Made by a program: the position numbers and the translations under genes. The notes under the pieces are model-generated. The model did not search any database. It saw only the letters and a list, made by a program, of their open reading frames with translations, and was not told where the DNA came from. From NCBI GenBank assembly GCA_033557835.1, contig JAWQRO010000056.1, positions 1-64,000 of the forward strand: 64,000 nt of DNA. Reading direction: 5' to 3'. Positions 25,101-39,200 of this stretch are shown piece by piece; the stretch's first letter is position 1, and every line of letters starts with the position of its first letter. This DNA comes from Helochares maculicollis (lineage: Eukaryota; Arthropoda; Insecta; Coleoptera; Hydrophilidae).

Positions 25101-28100
25101 GCAGGAAGCAGAGCGTGATCTCTCGGTTTTCTTCATTACCACTAGCGCAATAAATAAGCAAAAGAAAACTAGGAAATATAAAATAAGCACAAAAAGAAAC
25201 AGTAATGACAATATGAAACGCAATACATTATAGTCGCGGTAGGTTGGAGATTTTTTATAGCAAACTGAAGTATATAAATATATATTTTTATACACCGAAA
25301 CTGCCGTTTGTCTTTTTATTGCGGGAAATGTTTTTGAAGTTATGTTGGCTTATAAAAGATATATACCAGATCAATGAAAGTTTCACCCGGCAAAAGACGG
25401 CCATTCATTTTGTGCGCCGTAAAAGCGGCACAAATATAAAAACTGTTATTATACTATATAGGAATATCTAATGCATCTTGTATTTCTCCACAAATAAACC
25501 ATCAAAAATTTATATATAGACGTGCTCCATTGATCGAGCTTTGAGGGAAAACTGAAATAGTTTCATTTCAAGTAAATTGTATGTTAAGCTTTCCCGACAT
25601 TTTCAGGTGCATGCCCTATACGTTTTCAATACATATTCCATCAAGCTTTCTTTCTACGTTTTAGATGAGAGTTCGCTGTATTTTTTTTATTTCGTTTGGC
25701 AAGTAAAGCTGCACGTAAAGTTAGTTCCTAAACTAAAGATTATTTAAAATGCGAGTACTCTGCGAAATCGTCTTAATAATTTACTAATTTATTTAATTGC
25801 TTTTCAGTTAATATTGTTTAGTAGCGCTTCCTAAACACTGATATGCTAACCTGCACGCTTCTCATCAGACATGTTCCCCACGATTGGTAGGCCCTTATTG
25901 ATATTGTTTACAAGAACTGATTTATGGAAATCTTAACACAAAGCATGTAATAATTTGGTTTGTCCGTAGCCGCTTTCAAATTAACAAGTTGTACCTTCCT
26001 CACATGACTGGATACATTTCAACTTAGCTAATTAAAGGGGGTCTTTACATTGTACTATTTCCAATTTAATGTTAAAATTATAAAACGATATTCATCTGAT
26101 AAAACCAGAGATGTAACCGAACAAAACCAGAAATTCAATATAGATAATTATGTTGATAAGAATTTGGTAGTACACAATTTCACCTGAGCCCGAGATTGTT
26201 TACGCCGTTCCCTTCAATACCAAGAAGAGAACGTTTGAAAAAGAATAAACTAATTTTTGTCGGAAAATAGAATCTAACACATCGATTATCAATTGGTCTA
26301 TAATTCCTACCAAATCGTCCCTTCTGTACGGTCCATATAACGTTGTAATTTTCTTTTAATTAATGGGCAGAAGAAAAAAGAAATTATAGATATTTTTACT
26401 CCGGAAGAGAAATAAAAGGATCGTTTCGTTTCTGACAAACCTTCATTTATAAAAACCAAAAATCACTACTATAGCCCCACAGAGGCAGAAGTTGAAAATC
26501 AATTTGCTACGTTTCTTTAGTTCAAGGAAAATAAAATCGCAACAGAAAATCCAATTAAAAAAGGGCTAGGGAGAAAGCAGCAATTTAGTCACTTAGTTTG
26601 CATTCAATTTCCTCCTTCATAACTACTCTTTTAGTTACAAAGGAAAAAGAAAAATACGGAAATTTCCCAAACATTAATATTATTTTTTATTAATGCAGGT
26701 CGGCCGTAAAGAAAATTACTTTTTCCTTTTGATGTTGTTTGCTTTGCCTACATTATTAAATGATCAAAACAACTCAAAATATGCCTCCTTCCTTCAGGTA
26801 TCTATCACGGAACCTATCCTTTCCCTTCGTTACTCCGTCTTAAAGTGTACCCTAAAGCCATTTCGCTGTGCTCAGTCGATTTTCTGTGTCAAAAACACAA
26901 CTGCTCTATTGTACCTTATGAACAGAATCATCTGTGCTTAAAAATAATCAGTTCCCAAAAGTAACGAGTCAATCTTTAATTTTTCGCTTTCAAAGGACTC
27001 GTGAGTCTTGATGTGTGCTGAAATTGTTACACACCACTTTTTTCCATATTTACTTGGGCTCGGCATGATTCTAAAAATGTAATTCAATAAAAGGGATTCG
27101 TGAAAGGAAAATATGAAAACCTGCCCATTTTCCTCCCCCTGCTATCCCTAATATTAAAATTGGAAGGATATTTACGAAAATATTACTTTTGGTTCAATTG
27201 GCTCTCCCGTCCCTTCAGAAGGCTGATAATATTACATCCATTCAACTTCAATCTGATTCCGCACTTTGCAACATTGAAGCAAATTAATGTCTGGAGGAAT
27301 TTCGAATTAGAGTTCATTTTATCAAACCGGGCGGCGGCAAAGGGCGGCTGTGTGGTGCTTCGTTAAAATGAGCTATGAGACATCCCTTATTCCACCCCCT
27401 TACTCCCGTGAAAATTTAATTTATACACGTAACGCAAGAGTGCCAGCGATATATTTCTTGGAAATTTTAATTTTTTTCGCACGGCGTCCGGGCGGCAACT
27501 CTCAGGAATTTAATTCCCCAACTATACACGTTATTACGAGCTGCCGAGGTTATACTTTATCACCTCTTATTTCAGCGCTTCTTCCCCTTTTCCGCTGAAA
27601 CCGAACTTTTTTTTGATACTTGATACTTGTGGAGGGCTTTAGTTTCTGAGCTGTATCAAAAAAATCCGAGCTTATCAATTTGTTTTTACTGCTTTCAAGT
27701 GAGGCGCGACGCGAGGTAAGATAATGCGTTTGACGTAACGAGGAAAATATACTAAAATATATATTTACCTTTTGCTAGAAGCGATATCGCGAGGGTAATG
27801 AACGATAAGTTAGAAATTGCAGCTGAATATGTCTTTAGTTTTTATGTATTTTATTCTTGTCATCGCTCTTCAGTCATTTTATGCACACATTAGATTTTTG
27901 TCAACCCAGGCCGATTTTTGCGCACGCAAGCCAATTTCTGTGCACACAAGCCAATTTTTACGTACACAACGCAACTTGCAGGCAAGTAGATTTAGGTATA
28001 ACAGTAGACTTCTATGCATATAAACGTTACTTTATGTATATATTTGCGTCTAAATTTCGAGACATATTTAATCTTTAGTGTACTTACTAGCACTTACCTT

Positions 28101-28740
28101 GGAATTAGTCAATGTTTGTTTGTTCAAACTTATCTTATCAATATTTTTAATTATTACTTTGTTTTTTTGTAAAACTATTGTCCGCAACTAATATTTGCAC
28201 ACTTTGAGTTTGTACATGAAAATGTAGCCATTTGATTTTATTTGCAAAAAAACTAAAATCACATACAGATAGTTTTTCTGGTCGCTTAGTCGTGTTCATT
28301 AAATTCAACCGCAGCTTTATTTTAATTGAAGCGAATGCAGCTACATTTAAAAATGAGTATAGAAACGAGCGTTTTTACGTCTGCCACCATTTCGAGCCGA
28401 CTGCAATTATAACTTTAAAAATTATCCACTATATGTCACCCCTTTTTCTCTACGCTGGTTGTCGCTAAAAAAGAGTAAAACCACTCTTCAATTCGAGAAC
28501 CCAGCGTTAATTAAGTTTTGTTAATTTACTTGAACTCGCCATAGACCTAAATTCTGTTTTGTAGGATGTAGTGTACCATGGTTTTATTTAAATAAATCTT
28601 TTTTTAAGTAGACACGAATAAGCGAGGGTGGAGCTGCCACCATCCTTGCTTCCACTATTTCCTGCAAAGTGTTTTATTGGGTTTATCCCTTGCTCGTGTT
28701 GAGGAAAGTGCCTAGTTGAATCCTATTCCCTAAAGCTTCT
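22111..28740. other. gene-poor stretch
   Basis: No recognised exon. Several GC-richer patches (about 22590-22680, 22850-22930, 24230-24310, 27310-27370) stand out from the AT-rich background, but no frame across them shows a domain. The dnr1 upstream region or 5' exon could lie here; I looked for it and did not find it. Confidence 0.45.
27890..27975 (+). repeat. 20-bp tandem repeat, ~4 copies
   Basis: Imperfect tandem copies of a unit close to CCAATTTTTGCGCACACAAG start at about 27911, 27931 and 27951, with partial copies on both sides. The 20-bp period is seen directly. Confidence 0.8.
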
Positions 28741-28754
28741 TATCAAACGTCAGT

Positions 28755-29010
28755 TACAATGCCCCAACAACGCACCAATTCATTTGAGCGTCTCTTGGAA
28801 GCAGAGCAATAGGTGCAGAAAGTACGTGCAAGATCACTGTGAGCAGTGTGCCACTGTTCAGGCCACTGTCAGTCGGTCATGGCTATTACAGATAGAGATT
28901 GGGCAATGTTTGAAATGGAACGTGATGAAGAACACGCTTTGTGTTCTGATGTCGCGTGCCGCCTCTGCTGCTGTTGAGATGTATAACGAGCTGCTGTTAG
29001 ATTGAATAAC
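28755..29010 (+). mobile_element. Tc1-like transposase N-terminal scrap
   Basis: Broken plus-strand coding traces. One frame starts 'MPQQRTNSFERL'; another contains 'TVSRSWLLQ' and then 'SRAASAA'. These resemble the N-terminal helix-turn-helix region of Tc1-like transposases (order: MPxxR, STV-R-W, RTASAAEIRA). Frameshifts and stops are needed to join them, so this is a dead fragment. The match is by eye and modest. Confidence 0.4.
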
Positions 29011-29289
29011 GAGCCGCTGATTGTATTAATTAATGTTTTTCGTGGAAAAAGTTGCGAAGAAAAGTTTGTGGTTGTAAATCGAGGCTGTGGAAATTTTATG
29101 AAATAGCAGTTTACCTGTCAGGGGTGAAGTTTTTTCTGGCGATAGAAGGAACGCTATTAAGAATTTTTAATAAGTGTTTGAATTGTTTCACGTTACGTAC
29201 AGTAATAATAAATTGGTCACTTATTGCATTTAGTTATACTTACATAATTTTTTTATTTATATTCCTTGTATATGCATAGATCAGAGATG

Positions 29290-30400
29290 GAAGAAGATAT
29301 CACCTAGATTTTAAAAATTGAATTGTTTTTCAAAGTAGTCTACGCGATGATTGAAACTCACTTTTGTATTCGCTCCCACCCATTCTAGAAGACGTTATTT
29401 CACTCGTTTGTTGGTACAGACAAATTTGTATTTTGAAACGCGTCGACTGATGCTGTTCTTCTGTGGACTTGAACATTTGACCATGCAAAGAGTTCTTGAT
29501 TTATGGAAAAAAATCGTTGGGGCATAGGTCCGGGCTGTATGGAGGATGGCCTAACAATTCAACATTTTGCTGCTCTAATCTGGTGAGCTGTGTGCGAGCT
29601 AGCAATGTCTTGCTAGAGAATTGTATTGAGTTAAGTTTTCTAAGTTCTTAGATTACCTGCGGTAAACAAATGGGTATATACCAATCAACATTAGCAGTTA
29701 TTCGATATTGTAATGTAACTCTTGTTACATGACCTGTCTCTAAGCAAAATGTGACGACCTTCTTGGATGCACTTCGCAAATGAATGACTTTAATCGGAAT
29801 TTCTTCACCTTGGGACGCCAAAACGGGCGACTGGCGTTTATTTTCCTGTTTATAGGAATACATCTACAATTGATCACCAATGATTATACTGTACACGTTT
29901 TAGGAATGTCCTGTTTTGAATCGCTGTGCAGTTTTTTGACATCAATTTACCCTAGCTTGTTTTAATTGTCCGTGGAGGGATTCGGTATCGGAAAACCAAT
30001 TGTTGTAGGCTTGCAAGATTTTTTGATTTGCGATGTTTGAAATTCTTGAAGAGGCTTCAACCTCACACTATGTTACACGTCTATCTTTCAGAATAAGCTT
30101 GCGCACCGGATCAGTTTTCGGGGGTGACTGCAGATTTTGCTGGACTTGTCTTTAGATCGTCCCTAAAATAGTCGACCTACGTTTGAATTCGCCATACCGC
30201 CAAGACATTGTTGCCTCATGTGGTGCTCCATTGCCCAAAACTGAAACCAAATCGGCGAGCCATTCTTACTGAGACACTTTTGTTTGAACATTGTAAAAAA
30301 TTGTGCTCGATAATGTTCTCCATTTAATTCCATATTGCAAACAAATTGTGAACTTTAATAATTCCTTGTAGCTAAACAACTGAGCGTACCGCCCTGAGGC
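29290..30400 (-). mobile_element. dead mariner element (second subfamily)
   Basis: Minus-strand mariner transposase in pieces. From about 30330 downward the frame starts 'MELNGEHYRAQFF', then, after a shift, 'GNGAPHEATMSWRYGEFKR', matching the N-terminal 'FGDGAPS-ATVYRW-EFKRGR' block. Near 29530-29600 it reads 'ARTQLTRLEQQNVELLG', 'HPPYSPDLCPNDFFP', then 'KNSLHGQMF', matching the catalytic-domain end with the third catalytic Asp in YSPDL. The CPNDFF variant differs from the SPDLA of the 7-kb copy, so these are two independent insertions. Stops and shifts make it inactive. Terminal repeats were not resolved. Confidence 0.87.
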
Positions 30401-30479
30401 TTTGGATTTAAGTTTTTGACATTTTATTAGAGGCGTCCTCTGTGTTCATGTATGACAAACATAAGACGCCTCTCTTAAA

Positions 30480-33400
30480 CTTATTGGATTATACCAGACT
30501 ATACTTAGATATGCAGTATGCCTCTCTCTGAAATAAATTTGCTGTATAATGTATTTGTGAATTGTAAAGAAAACCCGTACAATCAATCCTTCAAGGTTTC
30601 TACACATTTCAAAAATGTGTCGTGTTGGTCTATGAGACATTGAAGTAATATTCAAAGATATTAGAAGTAAATAGAATCTAGGGCAACGTATTGCATAACC
30701 GAATGTGTAACCAATATGAGCAGCATGCGTCCATCGGAAAGGATATTTCTGAAAGGGGTACAATCAAACTTTTCGCTGAAAAAATGTTTTGTCATTTTTA
30801 GATCAAGTAGGTGGTTATCAAACAGTCATTTCTTGAAAGCTTTTTGCGCAAATATTTTTGGAATTATTTTTATAAGTAAACTAAATTAAGCATTTAAACA
30901 TAGTGACTCATTTTGCTTCCTACGAATATATTTATGAAACGACTTTAAAAATGCTTTGTTTTACAAAATGTTGAATGCAAGTTATCTGTGAAATATATAA
31001 ATTAGATAAGTCAAAAACTGGCTTTGTTGAAGATGGTCGAAGTAAGGTCTAATCTTGTTAAGTTTGAAGTCTACGTTGTGTAGGTGGATGGGTTTAAGAG
31101 GTTGATAACTGGAAAATCCTCACAGCCCGCCCGCATCACATCGGTATATTTTTCCATACCTGAGCTTACACAAGTAAAAAACTGAAAGCTCAACTAGTTA
31201 AAGAGTATTTTTGCTTCTATAAGCTAGTAAGTAGTCACTTTTCTGTAACAATCTTTTCAATTCAGGCACTAACAACTACACAATTTAAAACTCCCCGTAA
31301 ATAAGTAGCATTTAAGGGCGCGTTTCATATCAAAACAAATATTTTATTTACATGAATACATTTTGGATGCAGATATAAGTGCCATATCGTTACAGGCGTA
31401 AATTATTCAAATTTATTGCATTGCATATAGAGCACCTACTAACACGAGATCTAAAAGTTATTGGAGTGGCGTTACTTCGAATAGACTTTATGTATGTATT
31501 TTTAGTTCAATCCTTTTAAATCTCTTCAAAGATGCTCCTTTTAAATTTATTTACACGATCTAAAACAAATTTGGTTAAGCGCTATCCGCGAAATGCTTAA
31601 AATAAATTAAGAATATTACAATATAATTGAAATGTAAAAGATGCAATGAACATATTATCCGTTTTATTATTTAGTTAGTACCTGCTTATTATTCATAAGC
31701 CGCTTTATCGTAAAATATTTTGATGCACCCGCAGAGTTGTAAACAATAAAACTTCCCCTACAGTTTCAACTATATGATTCATTTCTATCTCGTTGCTCCA
31801 TAGATTAGTTCAAGCTAATATTTTCGAAATGTATAATCTAGTATTAATTAAACTTTACTGTTTGGTTGCATAAAAGCGGATTAAATACGATGCTTGCTCT
31901 ACAATTCAGTATTAAAACATCAAGTGCAATGATGAAATCACGTAAAAAATGTATGCATTCGCCCCAGTGCACCAATTTAAATCTAGACGGATAAAAGCTT
32001 TGTACTAAGCACCATTTTGTCAGTTAGCTGTACTATCTGAATTACATAGCATTCACAATAATTTTCCTTGGAAGAGATAATTTTCATGCCGCATCGAATT
32101 AACATAAAATGCATTTATCGCAGCAATTTTTGTAAATTTAAATTTATTAAGCAACATTTTCAAACAAATTAAAAAATCAGCTGTCCAGAATATTGAATTG
32201 GAAATAAAATTAATCGAAAGTTCTATAAATATAAGTTCCATTTTGTCCTCCAGTCCCTGAGTGTTCGCATTAGCATTTAGCCTGCTGGAATTTTAAAAAC
32301 ATAATTTCTGAAATCTACAAAGCAATATTAACTCGATAAAGTTGAAAATTTGGCCATGAGAACGGCACTGAAACTAAACCATTCATCAACTCTAATCTGC
32401 GATTATTTTCCCTTTAGAAAAGCTACGAAAGCAACTTTATTAAAACCGATGATATCTAAAAGTGTTTTAATTATTGTTATTAAAATTTGCATGCGCGTCA
32501 TGTCTATTTATAAACCCAGATAAAGTGATAAGCTCTTAACTTTTATTTAATGAAGGAAAAACAAAACTAAAGCGGATGAGGCATTTTTATTTCCTGGAGT
32601 AAATTTAAATTGGCCATCGAACTAATAATTGGGACGCATTGAACTTAAATTGGGGTGGATTAAACGTAATAAGTATTGAATATAAGAAGTGTTGAACATA
32701 ATGAACTTTGGGCTTAATGAACGCTAAGCATAACGAGCATTAAAGATAATTAGCGCCGAGCTTAAAAATCAGTCAGCAAGTCTGACATTGCAAGATTTGT
32801 ATTACCCTGGAACGTGCTGTAATTTCCCAAAAAATTTAAAAACCTTGTAAAACTGAGTAACCAAAATTGCTTATTATTCTGAAGTAATAAACCCCCTTTT
32901 GTATTCAGCAAAAATTTATATTTTAATTAAGCCGCCAGATGGTTCAATTAGTTCAGCAATCAATTAATTTTTTAATTAATTTTGACGGCAACTAAATCTG
33001 GCCGAATTCCAGACCATAGTCTATTCATTACCTTCCCTGACACCCATACATTAATTAGTGCAATGATAACCAAAAAATATGCACGAAAAAGCGAGTGTAA
33101 ATCGAAGCAAACGACCGATTTTATATTCAATACTGATTATAATGTGCTCGGTTTTCAGATGCAGATAAATTCCAAGTTTAAACACAAATGGAACAATTAA
33201 TAACGGGGTAAAACAGAAACTGATCCGGACAATTTACACCGTTGGGGCGGTTTTTGGGGGGAGGAAAACAGCGGCCATTTAAAATATCAGTGCATCTGAA
33301 AACTCCTGGTTATTTATGATTTTGATATCGCAAATGTGCTCCCATCCCTGTTGCTCTCCTGCTGTTTATTTGCATTTTACGAATACACTCCTCGCGCACA

Positions 33401-36073
33401 AAACAAACAAATAATAATTAAAATGTATATGCTATTACGGAATAATCAGCCGTCTGTTTCTCCTGTGCATGACTGGAAACAATAATGGAGCATTAAATTG
33501 AATTATCATAAAACTTGCCATGCTCATGCTTTTCGTGTCTACTGTTCGGTCATGTTACGGGCAAGTGTAATTTTGCGGTAACATTACGCAAAAATTAATG
33601 CGTTTTGTTAAATAATTAATTTCGTTGCAAATGGCGCGGAGGCGGCGTGAAATTACATGCAGGCATGGAAACAACAATGCAAAGCTCTATTATTTTTTTG
33701 CAAGACTGCCTGAGTTTGCACAAGGAATAAGAGACGCAATATTTTATTGCTGTGTTGATGGTCTATTTTTCATTGTTTCAGCATTTGAATTTAATGGGCT
33801 GCAACAACTTCATACTCTTATGAATTAAAAAAACGAGCTCGTTTGCATATATCTTAATATTTTATTAGGCGCTTCAACTCGAAACATCTTTCACATAGAT
33901 GATGATGCGCTGAAATTAAAGGCGGGTTCATGGGGAGCTTGTTTGATCAACGCTTACTTGACAAATTCACATCCTTTCTATCAACGCCAGCATAATCTAG
34001 ACACAAACGTTGCAATTGAGATTCGTAGTTTGATCCTTTCACGCCACAAAGAACTCTGAGGCTCAAACAACACTTCAAAAATATTTGGCTAAGAAAATGT
34101 ATTGCTTACTCATCTTCAGTTGGCCAGATTTCTATAAGGGTAAGGTATATATGGGGTACGGTTTTGCATATGCTATCACAAAATAGATAGTAACCAATAA
34201 AGAAAGGATCAATGTGCCTGTAATAAAACGCAGATAAATTTAAAATAAAAATTGTATATACATCAATTTTAATGCATTTTAAATTGTTTTATAACGTGGA
34301 GGTCTTTTGGCTCAAGATGTTTAGAATATCCGTATCCAGATATTGTATTTTACATAATGGTCCAGCAGTTTTAAACAAAAATTTATTTTGCTGCCGTGCC
34401 CTATCGAAAAAACATTACCCTTGTTTTAAAACGCATTTGGAACCAAAATTTCCGTACCTTTCATCATTCCTCCGTTCCATATGTAGATAACGTATAGCCT
34501 ATACCTCCAAACAAGTAGCACACGTCGACGGGAAATTATAATTCGAAATTTGATGCTTGGAAGAAAAGCCGTATTATCGATTATTTCATTGATTTGACAA
34601 GAAATTTCGTATTTAGTGGGTTATACCCAACTGCAATAAAGAATAACAATTCAGTTTATAAGCATTTCTAAAATTGTGTTATAAGGATTGTTCGTAAGGA
34701 CCAACAGATAGTCTATCGAAGCACAATGACCTTTAACAGTTTATTAGTCATACTTTTGCTTAGGTAAATATTGGAGCAAAATGTTTAAAGGAATGCCATT
34801 GTTTGTAAGGTTAAAGTTTGCCATAAATAAACTGACTTAATTAATGCGTTTTTCCTGGAACTCGGTTTGTTGTTTTCTTTCAACGGCCGTATAAAAAATC
34901 TACAAGAAAAGGTAATTGAAAAATTAAAACCTATGCGGCTATAAACTGCATAGAGTGAATTAAAAATAAATGCACAGTATGTACCATGACGTAGTGAATC
35001 TACAATAATGCATTAATGATTAATTAATTGAATATTTATGTCAGAATAATCATTCGTTTGATTTGAAAGTAAAATTTTGAAAAGGCTCCAGGGAAAAAAT
35101 TAATTATTAAAAAGTTTTCTGCGCTTTTAAAGCACACTGGAAATAAAACTCTAATAAATTATAACGGAGGAAAAACTGCTATGTAATAAAAGTAAATTGG
35201 AAGTAATAAATTATGTATTGGATTAAAGCATATGAACGGACAAAGAGAAAAGAAATCGAGCTACATATTTCATTGCGAAAAGTCCTAACATTGTTTTTCT
35301 GTTCGTATAATTGAAACATTTATCGAAATGTACTTTTTCGGTTTACTAATTCAGTAGTAGACAAATGGGACTGGGGAGTAAATACACATTGCGTGATGGA
35401 CCTAATAACATGCAATGCGAAACCGATAAATGTATCCGCGAGAGCAATGTTTCTGGGTATCCTAAATGATGCATGAGTGTTTATTTTCTTTTTAGAGAGA
35501 TATATTCGCGCGCTGTAGTTTCGAGCCCGTCAAAATAGAATCCTTCAAATATCCGATCCGTTCCGAATCCTTCAAATATGAGATCCCTTAAAAATTAAGT
35601 TGGCGTGTAGATTTTTTCGTGTGGAAACTCAACAAACCAGCTTCCTTCTTCTTTCCTTTTCGCCGCGTGTGGTATTAAAATTTCCAACTCATCACGTCGT
35701 AATGTTTACCGAAACCATTACATCCCCAAAGTAAATTAGAACGAATTTATCAAATCTGCGACCGGGGATTTCGCCAAGCAGGAAAATAAACAACATCACA
35801 GAAAAAATCTCGCCGGCGGCGGCGACATTTAAACATTTGGAAAAGGAAAGAAAGAAAAACACCTCCGAAATCCATTAAGGCAAATAGCCCATAATATGAG
35901 TTAGCAGCGTCTGACGTTTCCGTGAAATTTAAAAAGTTGATTCGGCAAAACGTTCTGAAATGTTAGATTGCGCTCAGAGACGTAGTCATCTCATTGTTTT
36001 CGCTATAACTGCTTTGCCAACAATACAACGAATGAAAGCAAATCCTCATGGTTTATTTACTCTTTGGTTGCAG
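30480..36073. other. gene-poor stretch upstream of the first visible dnr1 exon
   Basis: No supported coding exon. AT-rich; a weak rhythm of 'TTAA/TGAAC' words at 32640-32770 and a direct repeat 'GAATCCTTCAAATAT' near 35540-35580 are the only structure I see. It is probably intron and/or upstream DNA of dnr1, because the exon at 36074 begins inside the FERM domain and needs at least one earlier coding exon. Confidence 0.45.
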
Positions 36074-36276
36074 GTGTGCGAAAGATTAGGCATATCAAAT
36101 GAATCGGACTATTTTGGATTGAAGTACGAAAACAGTAAGGGCGAAGAGCTGTGGTTGAACCTGAGGAACCCCATCGATAGGCAGGTGACTACCCATGGAC
36201 ACACCACGCCTCATCGTTTTGCCCTACGTGTTAAATTTTGGGTACCAGCGCACCTTCTCTTGCAAGAAAGCACCAG
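36074..36276 (+). CDS. dnr1: dnr1 exon: FERM F1 lobe
   Basis: 203-bp internal exon. Acceptor 'tggttgcag' precedes GTGTGCGAA (Val-Cys-Glu); donor is CCAG|gtaact. It encodes the ubiquitin-like F1 lobe from 'VCERLG' to 'LLQEST' and ends two bases into an Arg codon that is completed by the next exon. Open frame further upstream (from 35960) is intron read-through. Confidence 0.92.
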
Positions 36277-39200
36277 GTAACTATTAGGACTTTAGTACTT
36301 CTTTATTGTAACATTGTCTGTATAAAAATATAACTCAGCGGTTAAACATTGTGTTATCAGTTTCCAAGAAAGAAGCCATTATAGTTAAACCTCTTCAAAT
36401 TTTGCAAAATGCCACGTTAACTTACTATTGGATGGTCGGGTTAGAACCCACTATGTGAAGTACCGTCAATCAGCTTAGTACCCGTTTCGTGGATTGTCTC
36501 CTAAGAACCGCGCGTATTCCATTTGATTCCATTTTACTTTAAAAGTGGGGCAAATTACTATTGACTACTCCAGGATATATTGAAATAAATGCGAATACTA
36601 TTCTCGAAAGAGCGGTTCGGTGTTTTTTCATGTTTCTTATAAATGTCTCTCAGAACTTAAAGCAATTTTTTAGTAGAATAATACACTGGAAAGTGGTTTT
36701 AATGTCTTAGCTGGAACATACGCAATCTTTTGTGGGAAATTTGCATGATCATTTTGCATAAATGTCGCTGAATTTCTTTGATGCGGCGTTTAATTTCCTC
36801 CTGTAATGCATGGGTGGCTGTGGGTCCTTTGACGTGGATCTTTGATTTTATAATAGCCCAATAAAAATATCTAATGTTCCAAAACTGATTACCGAAACGA
36901 GAGAATACGTTCTTCAACTCTTAGAATGATTTTACAGGGAGCAAAATAGATTCGACGAGTGCGAAGAACAGGGGAAAAGTCAATATGACCAATATATTAT
37001 TTAAGAATTTTACAAACTAGAGAGAAACTTATCCTTGGATAAAAGCATCATGCCATGGAGAGGTTGTTTATGCTTCAAGGTTTATAATGCCTTAAATTGC
37101 TAAATATGGATTGCTTGTAAGAATGCTTTTGACGCTAAAACTGGGTATATTTGTAATTTTCAAATATATTGTGACGAAGGAAGTCGACTAGAAGACTTAT
37201 AGAACCATATTTAAACTTGTGGTACTAAATACATATGGGCAATTATTGGAAAACTGACTGAACTAGTCAAGCATTTTACAAAATGAAGTCAGAACTATGC
37301 TTCATTGCCGTCAAGACACTTTACTACAATGTTGGCAGTCAAGGATACCTGTCTGTAGAATTTTTACCATTCACTCGGCCAATGCAACACAAAATCATGG
37401 CGTTGATTGGGTAACCAAACAAAAAAATGTGGACGCCATATTATTCAAGAATACTAAGTAATAAAATGGACAAAAAGAACAGTCTTTTGCATGATATCGC
37501 AAAAGAATGGATACAAAAAATATGTCAGAAAACCTTTTACCGAGTACATTCAGAGAAAATCGTCTCCCTGGCAGATTGTCAATAGGTGCAAGAAAACATA
37601 AAATATTTACAGGTGACAAAACAAAGATAATGCCGTGTTCGTTTTGCGTAAAAGAAACAAAGTTTAACTTTATCATGTGTCAATTTTGCGATAGATCTCT
37701 TCATAAGGGAGAAACTGAATGGAAATCTGTTATGTTTAACAAGTATATTGTTTCATTTCCAAATATGCAGATTTTTGCATACCTCCTGCTATGCAATCGA
37801 GCTAGGTCTATTAATGTACCCGCTCATAATGTGTTGAGTGCTTTAGAAGATACATAAAATCTAATTGAAAAGATCGAAGAAGTCATAACAGACACTAAGT
37901 CTCAAAAAAGAAACGTGAAGCTTCATAAAAAATGCGTAAAGTCTCATAAAAGATGCGAAAGGCCTCGTAAAAGATGCGTAAAGCCTCATAAACGGTAGCT
38001 CAAATAATCATGTTATGCCAGAAAGTATGTAACAAATGCAAAACGAAGATTATGGGAAATAGCTATTGCAACAGAAGTAATTGCATTAAGAACAGAAAAA
38101 ATATCGGGAATAAGTGAAAAGTTTGATTAAAGATGCGGAGGGTTTTATAATAACCCTTAAAATCTCATCGAAACATCAAGGGAATTTTTATGGAAATATA
38201 CCAAATAACTTTATACTGCATAACTATTGTTACGTTCACCTGAATAGAAAAATGATTCAAATTAAAATGGAGTGGCAAATGCGAAATGTAAACATTCAAG
38301 ATGTAGTGAACAAGGATTTATAATTCAAATATTGTCATTATGTTCACAAAAGCGAAATATGTAATATGAACAAAACCGTGTAAGAGGGTTTTTTATGGTT
38401 GGCCGGGTATAATCTTAAACGAGAGCAAAATAATGGGAAAAACAAGCACGGAAACTCAATATTCAATTCGACGGGAACAAAAGCAGGGCGCATTATTTAC
38501 ATAAGAAAGATGCAGAGATTCACCAACTTTTGCGTAAGTGGGTGCCTAAACCACCACCCACTCGGCTCCATCACAAAAAAGAATCTAATTATTAAATTTT
38601 AATTTCGGGGAGGGAGCTTCCCTGTGTGAAAGAACAACAGAGCGCAAAGTTTCGTAATTAAAAACCTTTTATTGGTTGAGTGAATTAAAAGCCCACACAT
38701 CCGGATTACTACACATTTGCATTTTTTTTTTTGCTGAACATTAATTGAAAAGTCGACGTTTATTTATTTTTAAAATCGCTCTTCCGATATTAACGTTTCT
38801 GAAAACTTGATCCGATGCAAGTGATTTTCGAACAGTTGAGTTGTGTTGTTTGAAAGCTTTTATTGTTGAAAGCTCACCAGTGTTTAATTATTAAATGATA
38901 ATCAGGGAGACTGCGACATCGTTCTAAATTTCCAAGACTCCATACTTCCTTCAATTTGGATAACTTTGACTACATTCCATGCGTTGACTTATTCATTCGT
39001 GAACCCTTTTGTTACTGCACTGCTGAAACTCGCTCAAAATATACATCGCGGAAAGATGTTCCATACAAAACAAAATTGGTTGCAAGTTTCAAGTTACCCG
39101 CAAATCTTCCTTTTTCTCGTTCCTCTTTTCGTTAAACAACTTCCGGCAACATAAATCCGTAAATTTGAAAGACGTTATCTGCTTACAATCCTCTGGTGGA

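Noticed and set aside
30429..30483. Short inverted repeat AGAGGCGTC...GACGCCTCT at the edge of the second mariner
   Set aside because: Arms of only 9 bp with a long loop; not at a demonstrable element end and no RNA gene context.
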